Shown here one piece after another: positions 9,114 through 18,968 of a stretch of DNA of 64,000 nt (position 1 is the first letter of the stretch; the number at the start of each line of letters is the position of its first letter). The stretch spans positions 62,001 through 126,000 of the forward strand of contig NZ_JAHLEB010000008.1 of the NCBI RefSeq assembly GCF_018861735.1, given 5' to 3'. The translations under genes and the position numbers were made by a program. Under the pieces are notes generated by a model that was not told the origin of the DNA, did not search any database, and saw only the letters and a program-made list of their open reading frames with translations. This stretch comes from Clostridium lacusfryxellense. GTDB taxonomy: Bacteria > Bacillota > Clostridia > Clostridiales > Clostridiaceae.

Positions 9114-9575
9114 ATGAATGAAAATAAGAACTCATTGGGAAGATGGATTTCTCTGTTACATAGATATGGTCACGTCTATATCGGAAGACAACTTAAACAA
9201 TATAATATAAGTAAAGGTCAGTATACCTTTTTAAATGCATTATATAAAAAAGATGGATTAAGACAGGAACAATTATCAGATTACCTTAAAATTGACAAAG
9301 GTACCACCGCAAAGGCTATTAAGAAGCTGGAGGATGATGAGTATATCACTCGAAAAGTAGATGAAAAAGATAAAAGAGCTTATAATGTTTATCTTACGCA
9401 GAAAGCATTAATAATTAAACCTGTTGTTAGAAAAGCGATGATGAATTGGACAGATATTTTGTTTTCAGGATTTAGTGAAGATGAAAAAAAGACATCCTTA
9501 GCATTACTCGAACGAATGGGTGAAAATGCCACAAGCATTACACAAAACTATTTTAGTGATGATTCAGCGCATTAG
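9114..9575 (+). CDS. MarR-family transcriptional regulator
   Basis: A 153-residue winged-helix regulator. The recognition region includes LRQEQLSDYLKIDKGTTAKA (residues about 57-76), followed by a wing with DEKDKRAYNVYLT, typical of MarR. GGGAGGAATAAGACT precedes the ATG. Two palindromes sharing a TAGTTGCA half-site lie upstream, as expected for autoregulation. Its stop codon overlaps the ribosome site of the MFS gene that follows, so the two are translationally linked. It probably represses the exporter until a ligand binds. Confidence 0.9.
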   Translation: MNENKNSLGRWISLLHRYGHVYIGRQLKQYNISKGQYTFLNALYKKDGLRQEQLSDYLKIDKGTTAKAIKKLEDDEYITRKVDEKDKRAYNVYLTQKALIIKPVVRKAMMNWTDILFSGFSEDEKKTSLALLERMGENATSITQNYFSDDSAH

Positions 9576-9587
9576 GAGATGATAAAA

Positions 9588-10841
9588 ATGAACATAGCAG
9601 TTTCTGCTAAGAGATTTGTTAACAATAATTTTCATGCTCTTACACATAAAAATTATAGATATTTTTGGTTTGGTCAATGTGTTTCTTTAATTGGTACTTG
9701 GACACAAAACATAGGGCAATCCTGGCTAGTGCTTTCAATAACAGGCTCTCCATTCTTACTCGGAGTCGTTGCAGCCATGCAGTTTTTACCTATAACTTTT
9801 TTCTCATTATTTGCTGGGGTATTAACTGATAAGTTTCCGAAGAAAAAAATACTTATTTTTACTCAGAGCGTATCTATGGTATTAGCATTTACATTATCAG
9901 CTTTAGTGTTTACTAATACTTTAAAATTTGAATATATATTGGCTTTAGCTTTATGTCTTGGATTTTGTAATACTTTAGATATGCCAACAAGGCAAGCTTT
10001 TAATGTTGAAATAGTAGGAAAAGAAGATCTAATGAATGCTATTACTTTAAACTCCGCTACTTTTAATTTGGCGAGAATTATTGGACCAGCTATTGGAGCC
10101 ATGCTTATGGGATATCTAGGAGCAGGATGGTGTTTTTTATTAAATGGTTTTAGTTTTATGACAGTTATTTATGGACTGATTCATATCGAGTCAACCAACT
10201 ATGTGAGAAAGAAAAGTTCTGAAAAAGGTATACTTAAGGAAATACTTGATGGTCTAAAATATATTAAAAACAAACCCGTATTATTAGAAACCCTAATATT
10301 AGTTAGTATTATGGGAATATTCGTTTTTAACTACAATGTTCTAATCCCCGTATTTACAAAAAATATACTTCATATGGAGGAAAAAACCTATGGTATTCTA
10401 CTGTCTTCACTAGGAGCTGGTTCCCTCTTTGGAGCACTTATTATGTCCTTAAAAAGTAGAAATGGACCAAATAAATTTCTTATGATCGGTAGCTCTATCG
10501 GAATTGGCATAATGTTAATTTTTACAGGAATCAGTAATATATATTATCTTACTGCAATTAGTTTAGCCATAACTGGTATATTTAATATATTTTTTTCAAC
10601 CACAGCAAACACAACATTACAGTTAAATTCTAAGGATGAATACAGAGGGCGTATTATGAGTGTGTATTCACTTGTATCTGCTGGACTCGTACCACTTGGA
10701 AGCCTCCTTTCGGGACTTGTAGCTGAGAAATATGGTGCTGACACTTGTTTCATATTATCTGGCATTTCAACAATAATATTATTATTATTACTTGTCTCCT
10801 GGTCTAGACTTAGAGAAAAAAGCATTCTAACATCAGAATAA
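9588..10841 (+). CDS. MFS exporter of the MFS_3 (EntS-like) type
   Basis: About 417 residues with about 12 membrane segments. The N-terminus NYRYFWFGQCVSLIGTWTQ and the loop GVLTDKFPKKK are typical of the MFS_3 efflux group, which expels drugs, siderophores or other small molecules by proton antiport. I use the ATG at 9588 (MNIAVS): the AGGAG that overlaps the marR stop lies 9 bases before it, while the ATG at 9579 would have no spacing. It is the second gene of a marR-MFS operon. The substrate is unknown. Confidence 0.85.
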   Translation: MNIAVSAKRFVNNNFHALTHKNYRYFWFGQCVSLIGTWTQNIGQSWLVLSITGSPFLLGVVAAMQFLPITFFSLFAGVLTDKFPKKKILIFTQSVSMVLAFTLSALVFTNTLKFEYILALALCLGFCNTLDMPTRQAFNVEIVGKEDLMNAITLNSATFNLARIIGPAIGAMLMGYLGAGWCFLLNGFSFMTVIYGLIHIESTNYVRKKSSEKGILKEILDGLKYIKNKPVLLETLILVSIMGIFVFNYNVLIPVFTKNILHMEEKTYGILLSSLGAGSLFGALIMSLKSRNGPNKFLMIGSSIGIGIMLIFTGISNIYYLTAISLAITGIFNIFFSTTANTTLQLNSKDEYRGRIMSVYSLVSAGLVPLGSLLSGLVAEKYGADTCFILSGISTIILLLLLVSWSRLREKSILTSE

Positions 10842-10860
10842 ATTATCCGCCTTAGGTAGT

Positions 10861-10891
10861 AAGAGTTAACTTAAAGTTAGCTCTTTTTTAT
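10861..10891 (+). terminator. Terminator of the marR-MFS operon
   Basis: AGAGTTAACTT with AAGTTAGCTCT forms a stem (one G-T pair) followed by TTTTTTA. The remaining ~190 bases to the next gene show no feature I can support. Confidence 0.8.
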
Positions 10892-11083
10892 TTGAAATCT
10901 AATATTCTCTTTAATTAAACACTACTTTATGATATTCAAAAAAACATACTAGAATAAGATATTTATAAATGGGCAAAATTAATATATCTACCTTGAAAAT
11001 GCTAAATATAATATATTTCAATATAAAAGTTCCACTAATATATTCCACTTCATATTATAAATTCAGTAGAAAGAAGGGTTTAA

Positions 11084-12091
11084 ATGACAACCGAAGCAAA
11101 AATACAATTAACCTCATCAGAATTAGGAACGTTATGGATGACTTATCAATCAGCATGCGCAACTATCGTAAAGTCCAATTTTATGAAAGTAAAAACTATT
11201 GATAAAGAGGCTCAAGACATACTAACCGCCTATATTGCCGAAGGTCAAAGCGTAAAAGATAAAATTGTAAGTGTATTTAATAATGAAAAGGCAGTTATCC
11301 CAATAGCATTCGATGATAGAGATATTATTATTGAAGCGCCCCCTCTATTTGATGACATCTTTAATATAATGATTCTTAGACAAATGATGAAATTAAATTT
11401 TGGTCATTCTGCTGTGTTTTCAGCAATGTCATATATGAAAGAAGTTCATGATATATTAAAACTTAACTATGATATTGCAGATAAATATTATGTTATTACA
11501 ACAAACTATTTGCTTGGAAAAGGAGTGCTTGCAAAACCACCATATGTAGCTATGCCAACACAGGTAGAAATGATTGAAGATAAAAATTACATGAGTAGAA
11601 ATAATATTTTAACTGATAAGCGCTCATTAAATGTAATTGAGGTTGGTTTTCTTAATGAAGCTATTGAAGATAATATTTTTGGAATGCAGTTAATGACAGG
11701 ATTTTCACAAGTTGCAACAGATATAGAAGTGAAAAAATACTTTCTTGAAGGAAAAGAATTAGCAAAAAAGATTATCTCTAAATTAAGCGATATTTTATTA
11801 CAAAGTGATATTCAACCTCCAAGTACCTGGGCCGGTAAAGCTACAGCTTCAACTAAGACTCCTTTTTCAGATAAACTAATGATGTATACAACCAGTTTAA
11901 TGTCCGCCTCAGCAATAGGCTACAATGCCCTTGGTACATCTTTTAGTATGAGAAGCGATTTGCATACTAAACTTTCACTTATTGCAAAAGATACCTTTGG
12001 TTATGCAAAAAAAGGTGGGAAACTAATGATTGAACATAAATGGATGGAAGAGCCACCACAAATGGAAGACAGAAATCAGCTTACAAAATAA
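11084..12091 (+). CDS. DUF3231 family protein (two-domain)
   Basis: A 335-residue soluble protein made of two similar halves of about 165 residues. Each half is mainly helical and begins with a segment of the type LTSSELGTLWMTYQ / LNVIEVGFLNEAIE. This two-repeat layout and length match the DUF3231 family, which is common in spore-formers and has no established biochemical role. The ribosome site is weak (AAGAAGGG). It stands alone between two terminators. Confidence 0.75.
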   Translation: MTTEAKIQLTSSELGTLWMTYQSACATIVKSNFMKVKTIDKEAQDILTAYIAEGQSVKDKIVSVFNNEKAVIPIAFDDRDIIIEAPPLFDDIFNIMILRQMMKLNFGHSAVFSAMSYMKEVHDILKLNYDIADKYYVITTNYLLGKGVLAKPPYVAMPTQVEMIEDKNYMSRNNILTDKRSLNVIEVGFLNEAIEDNIFGMQLMTGFSQVATDIEVKKYFLEGKELAKKIISKLSDILLQSDIQPPSTWAGKATASTKTPFSDKLMMYTTSLMSASAIGYNALGTSFSMRSDLHTKLSLIAKDTFGYAKKGGKLMIEHKWMEEPPQMEDRNQLTK

Positions 12092-12102
12092 AATAATTAC
12101 AG

Positions 12103-12134
12103 GGTAGTAGAGAATATTCTACTACTCTTTTTAT
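12103..12134 (+). terminator. Terminator after the DUF3231 gene
   Basis: GTAGTAGA and TCTACTAC form a stem around a short loop, followed by TCTTTTTATT. Confidence 0.85.
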
Positions 12135-12233
12135 TGAAAATACAGAATATAAATCTATTACTAGATTGTTAAAATAATTCTACTATGCTAAAATTATATT
12201 AAGATACTAAAATAAGAAAGAGGTGAATTATTA

Positions 12234-12374
12234 ATGAAATACACAACTGGTGAAAAACCTGGAGATGGTACATATGTTTGTAAAATTTGTGGTCAAAAGG
12301 TAGTATTAGATGATAATACTGATACTTTACCTCCCTGTCCTAAATGTAAAAAAACTAACTATAGAAAAGCTTAA
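12234..12374 (+). CDS. Small zinc-ribbon protein, 46 residues
   Basis: A short gene easily missed for size. It encodes a 46-residue protein beginning MKYTTGEKPGDG, with CKICG at 16-20 and CPKC at 35-38. The four Cys form a single rubredoxin-like zinc ribbon. Small proteins of this pattern are widespread in Firmicutes; their role is unknown, possibly binding nucleic acid or a partner protein. GAAAGAGGTG lies about 9 bases before the ATG. Its stop overlaps by four bases the stop of the convergent GGDEF-EAL gene, and its own terminator is built across that overlap. Confidence 0.8.
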   Translation: MKYTTGEKPGDGTYVCKICGQKVVLDDNTDTLPPCPKCKKTNYRKA

Positions 12375-12395
12375 TATAGATTAAGCTTTTCTTTT
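12364..12395 (+). terminator. Terminator overlapping two convergent stop codons
   Basis: GAAAAGCTTAAT-ATAG-ATTAAGCTTTTC is a perfect 12-bp stem with a 4-base loop followed by TTTT. It includes the last codons of the zinc-ribbon gene and the last codons of the convergent GGDEF-EAL gene. Confidence 0.85.
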
Positions 12396-14698
12396 ATAAA
12401 ATCATGTTGGAACTCATCGGCAGTCATTGGTTTTCCAATTAAATACCCTTGAATATAGTCACATCCTAACTCCTTTAGTGTAATAAATTCTGTTTCTGTT
12501 TCTATTCCTTCTGCAATAACTTTAATATCTAAACTATTAGCAACCGCTATTATAGATTTAATTATAGCTATATTTTTAGAATTATTATCTAAATTTATGA
12601 TTAGTGATCTATCTATTTTGATTGTATCAATAGGGAGTTTGCTTAACCAATTTAGTGAAGAATAGCCTGTACCAAAATCATCCATAGAAATTTTTATTCC
12701 GAGGGATTTTAACTCTAAAAGGACTTTTATTATTAAATTTATGTCCCCCATGGCCTCATCTTCAGTAATTTCAAGATTTAAATACCTAGGATCTAGTAAC
12801 TGATCATTTAATGCATTCATTACTAATTCAACAAAATCCAATTGAATTAGTTGATTATAAGATGTATTTACGGATACACTAAAATCCTTTGCACCAAGAT
12901 TCTGCCATTTTTTACACTGTGCACAGGCGTTATATAACATCCAATTATCAATTTCAACCATTTTACCTATCTTTTTTGCAATTGAAATAAAGTCCATGGG
13001 TTGTATTACTTTCTCCTCTCGTTTCCATCTTATAAGAGATTCTGCCTTTAATACCATCATTGATTTCAAATTAATTATAGGTTGATAATAAGTTATAAAT
13101 TCATTTTTCTCCATAGCATCTTTTAAGTTTTTTTCCGTTTCTAACCTAAGTTTGTTGTTATCATTCATGATGTTATTATATTGAATATACCCATACCCAC
13201 CACTTTTTTTAACTTCATACATAGCTAGATCTGCATTTTTTATTAAAGTATCTGCATCGGTTCCATGTTCTGGAAATAAGCTAATACCTATACTTGCGCC
13301 AATATATAGAAATTCCTCATTATAAACGAAAGCTTCAGTTAATACTTCTACAAGTTTTTCGGCAATTTCTGTTGCAGTCGATGAATACCTTAAATCTCTG
13401 AGAATTACAATAAATTCATCCCCACCAATTCTACTAACTATATCAGTAGGTCTTGTATTTTTTTCTAATCTCTCTGCTACTTTTGCAAGAACCATATCTC
13501 CAGCTTGGTGGCCAAAACTTTCATTTATAGCTTTAAATTTATCTAAAGCTATAAATAGAAACGCTAAATACTCATTACCATTATCTAGTAAATCACTAAT
13601 GTATTCCAGCAATTTTTTTCTATTTGTAAGCCCTGTTATAGTGTCATAATTTGCAAGTGAAACAATGGTTTCATCTGATGTTTTTAATCTATGAAACATA
13701 TCATTATATTTGGATCCAAGTTCAGAAATTTCATCATTTCCCTTCAGTATTATGCTCGGAACTCCATCATGATAATTATGTACATTCTCAACTACCGAGT
13801 TTATAATTTTAATTTTTCTTACAACAAACACATGTATTAATATAAAAATACTTAAGGAAAACAGCGTCAAAGCTGCAAGTAAGATTAAAAGGTAGAAATT
13901 CATAGTATTTTGTGCATTATTAAAAATACTTCTGTGTGATGTAACCTTCACTAAAAAAGATGGACTTGAAAATATATTGTTATGTAATCCATAACTAGTA
14001 ATAGTATTTTTATTAGTTACTTTAACAAATGTATCTATCCTTATAGAGTCACTTTTTAAAATTAGGTCTTTATTATAATCAACTAACTCTGTTTTAACTT
14101 CTGTATTTTTCCTAATATCATTCATTTCATCTTTATCATAATACCTAGCAAAAATTAAAAAACCAGTACTAGAACCTGAGCCATCATTTCTTGTAATTCT
14201 TTCTGCTGATATTAAAACTGGAATCTTATTATAAAGAATAAATCCCATAACATTTTTAGTAGTACTATTACTTAATAATTTAGAAACACTTGATGTTATA
14301 TTTTGATCAAGATCCTCTGTAAATATATTTTTAGTATCATCTTCAATATTTTTTTTATATATTGTATTTCCAAGGCCATCAGTTATAAAAACAAAGTTGA
14401 TTTTTGCCATTGACATAGCAGTTGAATCATCAAAATTAGTTAATAAGTATTCATTATTTCTATCATTTAAATATTTATAAGTAGCATTCCATCTTGCATA
14501 GTCTACATTCATAGCATTTATCCTATCAAGGTCATTCTGAATATAATTAAGCACAACATTGGCATCTGTATGTGCCTTATCAATTTCAATATCGTTGAAG
14601 CTCCCTAATAAAAATGTTTTTGAGAATAAGTAAAGAAAAGCTATTAAAATTAAGCTTACAAGAAATACAATTCCAAATAATTTTACCGAAAGTTTCAC
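12371..14698 (-). CDS. Membrane c-di-GMP enzyme: CHASE4-HAMP-GGDEF-EAL
   Basis: About 775 residues. It has an N-terminal membrane segment, an outside sensor of CHASE4 type (about 40-250, with the NVDYARWNATY signature), a second membrane segment near 270-290, HAMP, GGDEF (about 345-505, RIGGDEF near 423) and EAL (about 525-775). The EAL part keeps AESLIRW, EITEDEA, DDFGTGYSS, KIDRS and AEGIET. Both the cyclase and the phosphodiesterase site therefore look intact, so its net activity cannot be told from sequence. I use GTG at 14698, nine bases after GGGATGG; the GTG at 14707 sits directly on that site. It lies next to a second GGDEF gene. Confidence 0.88.
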   Translation of the reverse strand: MKLSVKLFGIVFLVSLILIAFLYLFSKTFLLGSFNDIEIDKAHTDANVVLNYIQNDLDRINAMNVDYARWNATYKYLNDRNNEYLLTNFDDSTAMSMAKINFVFITDGLGNTIYKKNIEDDTKNIFTEDLDQNITSSVSKLLSNSTTKNVMGFILYNKIPVLISAERITRNDGSGSSTGFLIFARYYDKDEMNDIRKNTEVKTELVDYNKDLILKSDSIRIDTFVKVTNKNTITSYGLHNNIFSSPSFLVKVTSHRSIFNNAQNTMNFYLLILLAALTLFSLSIFILIHVFVVRKIKIINSVVENVHNYHDGVPSIILKGNDEISELGSKYNDMFHRLKTSDETIVSLANYDTITGLTNRKKLLEYISDLLDNGNEYLAFLFIALDKFKAINESFGHQAGDMVLAKVAERLEKNTRPTDIVSRIGGDEFIVILRDLRYSSTATEIAEKLVEVLTEAFVYNEEFLYIGASIGISLFPEHGTDADTLIKNADLAMYEVKKSGGYGYIQYNNIMNDNNKLRLETEKNLKDAMEKNEFITYYQPIINLKSMMVLKAESLIRWKREEKVIQPMDFISIAKKIGKMVEIDNWMLYNACAQCKKWQNLGAKDFSVSVNTSYNQLIQLDFVELVMNALNDQLLDPRYLNLEITEDEAMGDINLIIKVLLELKSLGIKISMDDFGTGYSSLNWLSKLPIDTIKIDRSLIINLDNNSKNIAIIKSIIAVANSLDIKVIAEGIETETEFITLKELGCDYIQGYLIGKPMTADEFQHDFIKEKLNLY

Positions 14699-14770
14699 AT
14701 TTATCACCCATCCCTAATCTATAACGTATTAACATAGTTATTGCTATTGTAATAACCATGTATTATTATT

Positions 14771-16450
14771 TTAAATTTTCCAGCTTAAATTATCTTTTTT
14801 TATTTCAGTGGAATATATCTTAAATCCATTTCCACCCTTTCGCTTAACTTCATACATACATGAATCAGCTATCTTAATTAAGGTATCTGCATCAATACCA
14901 TGCTCTGGAAATATACTAATGCCTATACTCGCTCCAATAAATAATAGATTTTGTTTATAGTTAAAAGCCAAACCTAATGTTTTCAAAGCATCTTCTGCAA
15001 TTTTTTCAGCATTTGAAGTTTCTCGTAAATTTCTAAGTATTACTATAAATTCATCACCACCAATTCTATAAATCGTATCTGTAGACCTAATAATATACAT
15101 CAACCTTTTTGCGGCTATTTTAAGAATATAATCTCCAGCCTCATGACCATAATTATCATTAGCACTTTTAAACTTATCTAAATCTATAAAAAGAATTGCA
15201 GATTTTTCTTTTTCATCATTTAATATTGTTTCAAGATCCTCTAACATTTTTTTTCTGTTAAAAATTTCTGTAAGTGCATCATAATACACAAAATGACGAA
15301 TTTGATCCTCAGCGTGTTGTCTATCTGTAATCTCATTTTGAAGTTTAAGATTTGATCTTTCTAGTTTTAAAGTATATTTTTTTTGCATTTCAGCTATGCT
15401 TTTCCTCTCTGAAACATCATGTAATATAATAAGTATTCCTAATACATCTTTGTATTCATCATATACAACTGTTGCCGATAGATCACAAACAAGCTCTTCT
15501 TCATTTTTCCGAAGTAAATCAACTTCAATATTAATGATCTTTCCCAACTGCATTATAGTTTCAAATTTAAAATTTCTAAAATTTATTATTTTAATTAGTG
15601 AATTTCCTTCTAACTCTTTATTATTATGGCAAGTAATATTTAGTGCAGCCTCATTACATTTTTTCACAACAAACTCCTCATCTAATATAAAAATCGGTTC
15701 ATTTACAGCTTCAAAAATATACTCAGATACAAGTTCATAAGAGATTGACAACATTTTATGTTTATTAATTGCATACCACATCCCACCCATTCCAATAGTG
15801 AAAGCTAGGACCACAAACTGAAAAATCACAATACCAAGTAGAGGAAGTATAAAACATGATGTTGCCGCTAAAGAAAAACTTATTGAACAAGTAACTAAAA
15901 TAATTCTCATCTGTTTTTTTACTCTATTTTTATTTGACCCTATTAATTGAGAATACATTACTACAAAACCCGCTGCAGTTACTACTGCGATATATATACT
16001 ATAAACAACACCAATAGTTGAAGTAGAATAGAATATATCTATAAATCCATAAGCTTCCTTACTTATTGACTTAGATGGAATATAGAACAAATTGTTAATA
16101 GTAAATATAAGTGAAATTATATATATTGGATATTGTATTTTCGCAATATGATTTTCTTTTTTCGTACCTTTAAGAGCAAATGCAAAAGATAACCATAACC
16201 CACAAAAAAAGCATATGCCTAATACAGAAACAATTCTCCATATATTTGCAATTCTTATATTTGGTGAAATTAACATGAATGCATATCCTATGGTCCATAT
16301 GCTAGTAGAAGTACAAAGGCTAAAAAATATTAAGTTAACTTTTGATTTTTTATCTTTTTTATAACTATAGATACCTATAAATAAATAGAAGATAAAACAT
16401 ATACATAATAATGAAAACAACATAGTTCTAATATTATCTCCCAAAGACAT
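14771..16450 (-). CDS. 7TM-PAS-GGDEF diguanylate cyclase
   Basis: A 559-residue membrane diguanylate cyclase. The N-terminal ~220 residues form seven hydrophobic segments of the histidine-kinase 7TM type. A PAS domain (about 235-350, ISYELVSEYIFEAVNEPIFI...), a coiled segment rich in Lys/Gln, and a GGDEF domain with YRIGGDEF near 461 follow. There is no EAL domain, so it should only make c-di-GMP. AGGAGGAAAGAGAA precedes the ATG. It lies upstream of the GGDEF-EAL gene on the same strand, 63 bases apart, so the pair may be one operon responding to two signals. Confidence 0.88.
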   Translation of the reverse strand: MSLGDNIRTMLFSLLCICFIFYLFIGIYSYKKDKKSKVNLIFFSLCTSTSIWTIGYAFMLISPNIRIANIWRIVSVLGICFFCGLWLSFAFALKGTKKENHIAKIQYPIYIISLIFTINNLFYIPSKSISKEAYGFIDIFYSTSTIGVVYSIYIAVVTAAGFVVMYSQLIGSNKNRVKKQMRIILVTCSISFSLAATSCFILPLLGIVIFQFVVLAFTIGMGGMWYAINKHKMLSISYELVSEYIFEAVNEPIFILDEEFVVKKCNEAALNITCHNNKELEGNSLIKIINFRNFKFETIMQLGKIINIEVDLLRKNEEELVCDLSATVVYDEYKDVLGILIILHDVSERKSIAEMQKKYTLKLERSNLKLQNEITDRQHAEDQIRHFVYYDALTEIFNRKKMLEDLETILNDEKEKSAILFIDLDKFKSANDNYGHEAGDYILKIAAKRLMYIIRSTDTIYRIGGDEFIVILRNLRETSNAEKIAEDALKTLGLAFNYKQNLLFIGASIGISIFPEHGIDADTLIKIADSCMYEVKRKGGNGFKIYSTEIKKDNLSWKI

Positions 16451-16579
16451 TTCTCTTTCCTCCTAACTTTAAAACATTTACAATTATATATCGTATGTAT
16501 TCAACAAAACTTTATACATATAGCATCTATTCGACTCACAGCAAATCTTAACTAAAAATATTTTTTAACCATAGCAACT

Positions 16580-16624
16580 AAAATAAGGTATTATTGCATG
16601 TATCTCAACATGCAATAATACCTT
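16580..16624 (-). terminator. Terminator of the mutarotase gene
   Basis: A perfect 14-bp stem (GGTATTATTGCATG and its complement) with an 8-base loop at 16587-16622. On the minus strand it is followed by TTATTTT. The remaining ~130 bases to the diguanylate cyclase start show only its ribosome site. Confidence 0.8.
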
Positions 16625-16654
16625 TAAACGACTAATCCATATTATAATTATATA

Positions 16655-17533
16655 TTACTCCACAATCGAAATCTTATAACTATATTTAAACTCTTCTCCA
16701 ATTGCTAGTGAAATAGCTCCTTCTTTCTCTTTAAATTCACCAGTAAAATCTTCATAATCAGCATGTCCAAACCAAGGTTCTATACATAAGAATGGTGCTC
16801 CCCCTTTTGGTGCCCATATTCCCATATACGGAAATCCTTTAAATTCTAGGGATATAGACTTTTCATGATTTTTTGATTTTATAGTTATCTTATCAGATTT
16901 CAAATCATCAAATACTAATGCATCATCTTTAAATAAATCTTTTGAAAGCGGCATTATATCAGTATCTTTTAAACATTCTTTTCTCTTATGTGAAAAATAA
17001 CCTTCATTAGTTATTTCCATAATATCGCTTGTTTCTCTCTTATCAAATTGAAGATAATAATCTTCTAATTTTTCATTATCTTCAATAGGGCACATAAATG
17101 CAGGATGTGCACCTATTGAAAAAGATATGTTCTTGTTATCTAAATTCATAACATTGTAAGTTACTTTAATTGTATTTGCCTCAATTGTATAACTAATAAG
17201 CAAAGTGAATTTATAAGGATATCTTTTAATCGTATCATCTGAATATTTTAGTTCAAAAGTAATTGAATCATTTGTTTGTGATATAAATTTAAAATCTGAT
17301 ATTCTACCTAACCCATGAGATGGCAGTTGATATGATTTTTCATCAACCCTATATTTTGAGTTTACTAGATTGCCCACTATTGGAAATAAAATTGGTGAAT
17401 GATACTTCCAGTACTTAGGATCTCCATTCCAAAGATACTCTGTTCCCTCTTTTTTTCCTGTTATTGAATGTAGTTCTGCGCCATGATCGCTGGCTGTTAT
17501 TTTTATTGCTGAATTTTCTATAGAATAAATCAT
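16655..17533 (-). CDS. Aldose 1-epimerase family protein, LacX type
   Basis: A 292-residue cytoplasmic beta-sandwich protein of the galactose mutarotase superfamily. Features of the LacX branch are HGAELHSI near the N-terminus, SPILFPIVGNL, LPSHGLGR, and IGAHPAFMCPI with the catalytic-type His, then CIEPWFGHAD near the C-terminus. LacX-type members act on aldoses or related sugars, but their natural substrate is often unknown. AAGGACG precedes the ATG. The CoA-binding-protein gene lies 52 bases upstream on the same strand, so the two may be co-transcribed. Confidence 0.85.
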   Translation of the reverse strand: MIYSIENSAIKITASDHGAELHSITGKKEGTEYLWNGDPKYWKYHSPILFPIVGNLVNSKYRVDEKSYQLPSHGLGRISDFKFISQTNDSITFELKYSDDTIKRYPYKFTLLISYTIEANTIKVTYNVMNLDNKNISFSIGAHPAFMCPIEDNEKLEDYYLQFDKRETSDIMEITNEGYFSHKRKECLKDTDIMPLSKDLFKDDALVFDDLKSDKITIKSKNHEKSISLEFKGFPYMGIWAPKGGAPFLCIEPWFGHADYEDFTGEFKEKEGAISLAIGEEFKYSYKISIVE

Positions 17534-17585
17534 TAAAACGTCCTTCCTATACGTACTTTAAAATTGTCTTTTTAAATTTAACATT

Positions 17586-17957
17586 TTATCTTTTTCTTAA
17601 TTCCACTAAAGTACATCCCTCTATTGCTTGAATTCCATTTTCAATACAAAATTTAAGTATTTCAGGGCTTTCTGCTCCTGGTTGAATAAGTACCTTATCT
17701 ATTTTTAACTCATGAGCTTCCTGAAGTATTTTAATACCTTTTATTGGATTAATGCATAAATTTAAAACATCTATCTTGTATGGTACATCACCTAAACTCG
17801 TATATGCATCTGCAGTTTTAACAGAAGGGTTTAACCCTACTACATTAAAATCAGCTTCCGTAAGTGAACTCAATATCTTATATGCATATTTTAAACGATT
17901 TAATACATCACCTACCACAACCCAATTTTTATACTCTAAAAATTCACTAGCCTTCAA
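17586..17957 (-). CDS. CoA-binding domain protein (YccU type)
   Basis: A single-domain Rossmann-like protein of the CoA_binding (YccU/succinyl-CoA-synthetase alpha-like) family, about 123 residues: NWVVVGD near the N-terminus, VVGLNPS, and VLIQPGAESPEI near residue 90. Its role is unknown. The start is uncertain. An AGGAG directly abuts ATGATG (17966/17963), leaving no spacing, while the TTG at 17957 (then KASEFLEY) has 9-base spacing; I chose TTG. It may be co-transcribed with the downstream mutarotase gene. Confidence 0.75.
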   Translation of the reverse strand: MKASEFLEYKNWVVVGDVLNRLKYAYKILSSLTEADFNVVGLNPSVKTADAYTSLGDVPYKIDVLNLCINPIKGIKILQEAHELKIDKVLIQPGAESPEILKFCIENGIQAIEGCTLVELRKR

Positions 17958-18205
17958 TATCATCATCTCCTAAAATTTAAAAGCAACAATTTGTTGCTCG
18001 TGTTTGTTACTTTGTTAAACATAACTATGTTAAATTTTTCTTAATATCATTATAAGTTTAAAATATAAATTTTGCTACATCCTTTTTATAATAGCAATGA
18101 ACTTTTTGTTATTATAACCAAACCACTACCTTTTTACTTAAGTAATAAATATTATCTCGCCCACCCTATTCTATAGGAGTATTCTAACTCAAAATGTAAT
18201 TAATT

Positions 18206-18709
18206 CTACTTATAAAAAACAATATCTTTCATAGGTTTTCTAATCCTTTTAAATTCTCCATCGCCTGCATAACCAATCGGCGAAAATACGACTGGCTCAT
18301 AGGTTTCATCAACCCCCAGTAATTCTCTTGCAGCATCTATATCAAACGCCCCTACCCAACATGTACCAAGTCCAAGTTCAGTAGCTTCTAGTATCATATG
18401 ATCCATAACTATAGCAGCATCCACATCGCTAAAATTTTTGCCGTTGTTTCTTATCCAACATTTACTTGGAATAGTACAAACACATACAACATAAGGTGCC
18501 GCACTAAACCATTCCTTAGGATATATTTTCTTAAGAACATCTACCTTATCTTTTGTACTTATCACATATACTCTAAATGATTGTTTATTTGCTGCAGTAG
18601 GCGCAAGTAACGCTGCTTCTAAGATTTTATCAAGTTTTTCTTTCTCCACATTTTTATTTGTATAAGTACGAACGCTGTGTCTTTTATTAATAAGTTCTAA
18701 ATAGTTCAT
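18206..18709 (-). CDS. Nitroreductase family protein
   Basis: A 167-residue FMN-dependent nitroreductase-fold protein. The N-terminus NKRHSVRTYTNKNVEKEKL and APTAANKQSFRVYV are the usual FMN-contact regions; ATELGLGTCWVGAFD and FSPIGYAGD lie in the C-terminal half. It is a short member of the family. The physiological substrate is not predictable. AGGGAGGAACATTA precedes the ATG. It is monocistronic. About 240 bases on either side (17967-18205 and 18710-18968) carry nothing I could identify beyond ribosome sites. Confidence 0.88.
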   Translation of the reverse strand: MNYLELINKRHSVRTYTNKNVEKEKLDKILEAALLAPTAANKQSFRVYVISTKDKVDVLKKIYPKEWFSAAPYVVCVCTIPSKCWIRNNGKNFSDVDAAIVMDHMILEATELGLGTCWVGAFDIDAARELLGVDETYEPVVFSPIGYAGDGEFKRIRKPMKDIVFYK

Positions 18710-18968
18710 TAATGTTCCTCCCTATTTATAATATTTATTATTTGTAATCTAAGTTTTTAATTTCTTCTATGTCTACTCAATATTGTACCTCAAATTCTAA
18801 CTTAATCCATACACCTTTATCTTTAATTTGAAAATTTATGCATACATAAAATAAAGTATCAAAATTAAAATAGACTCTAATCTATGCTTCTAAACGTCTT
18901 CTCATACCTATTTAAGGATAAATATGCTATAATTTAATTACTCTAATAAACAAAGGAGGCAATGTATC

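Noticed and set aside
10969-11202. 77-codon plus-strand ORF overlapping the start of the DUF3231 gene
   Set aside because: No ribosome site, low-complexity AT-rich N-terminus, and the overlapping DUF3231 frame is clearly coding.
14971-15070. Near-identical stretches in the two GGDEF genes considered as a DNA repeat
   Set aside because: They encode the same conserved GGDEF core; explained by homology of the domains.
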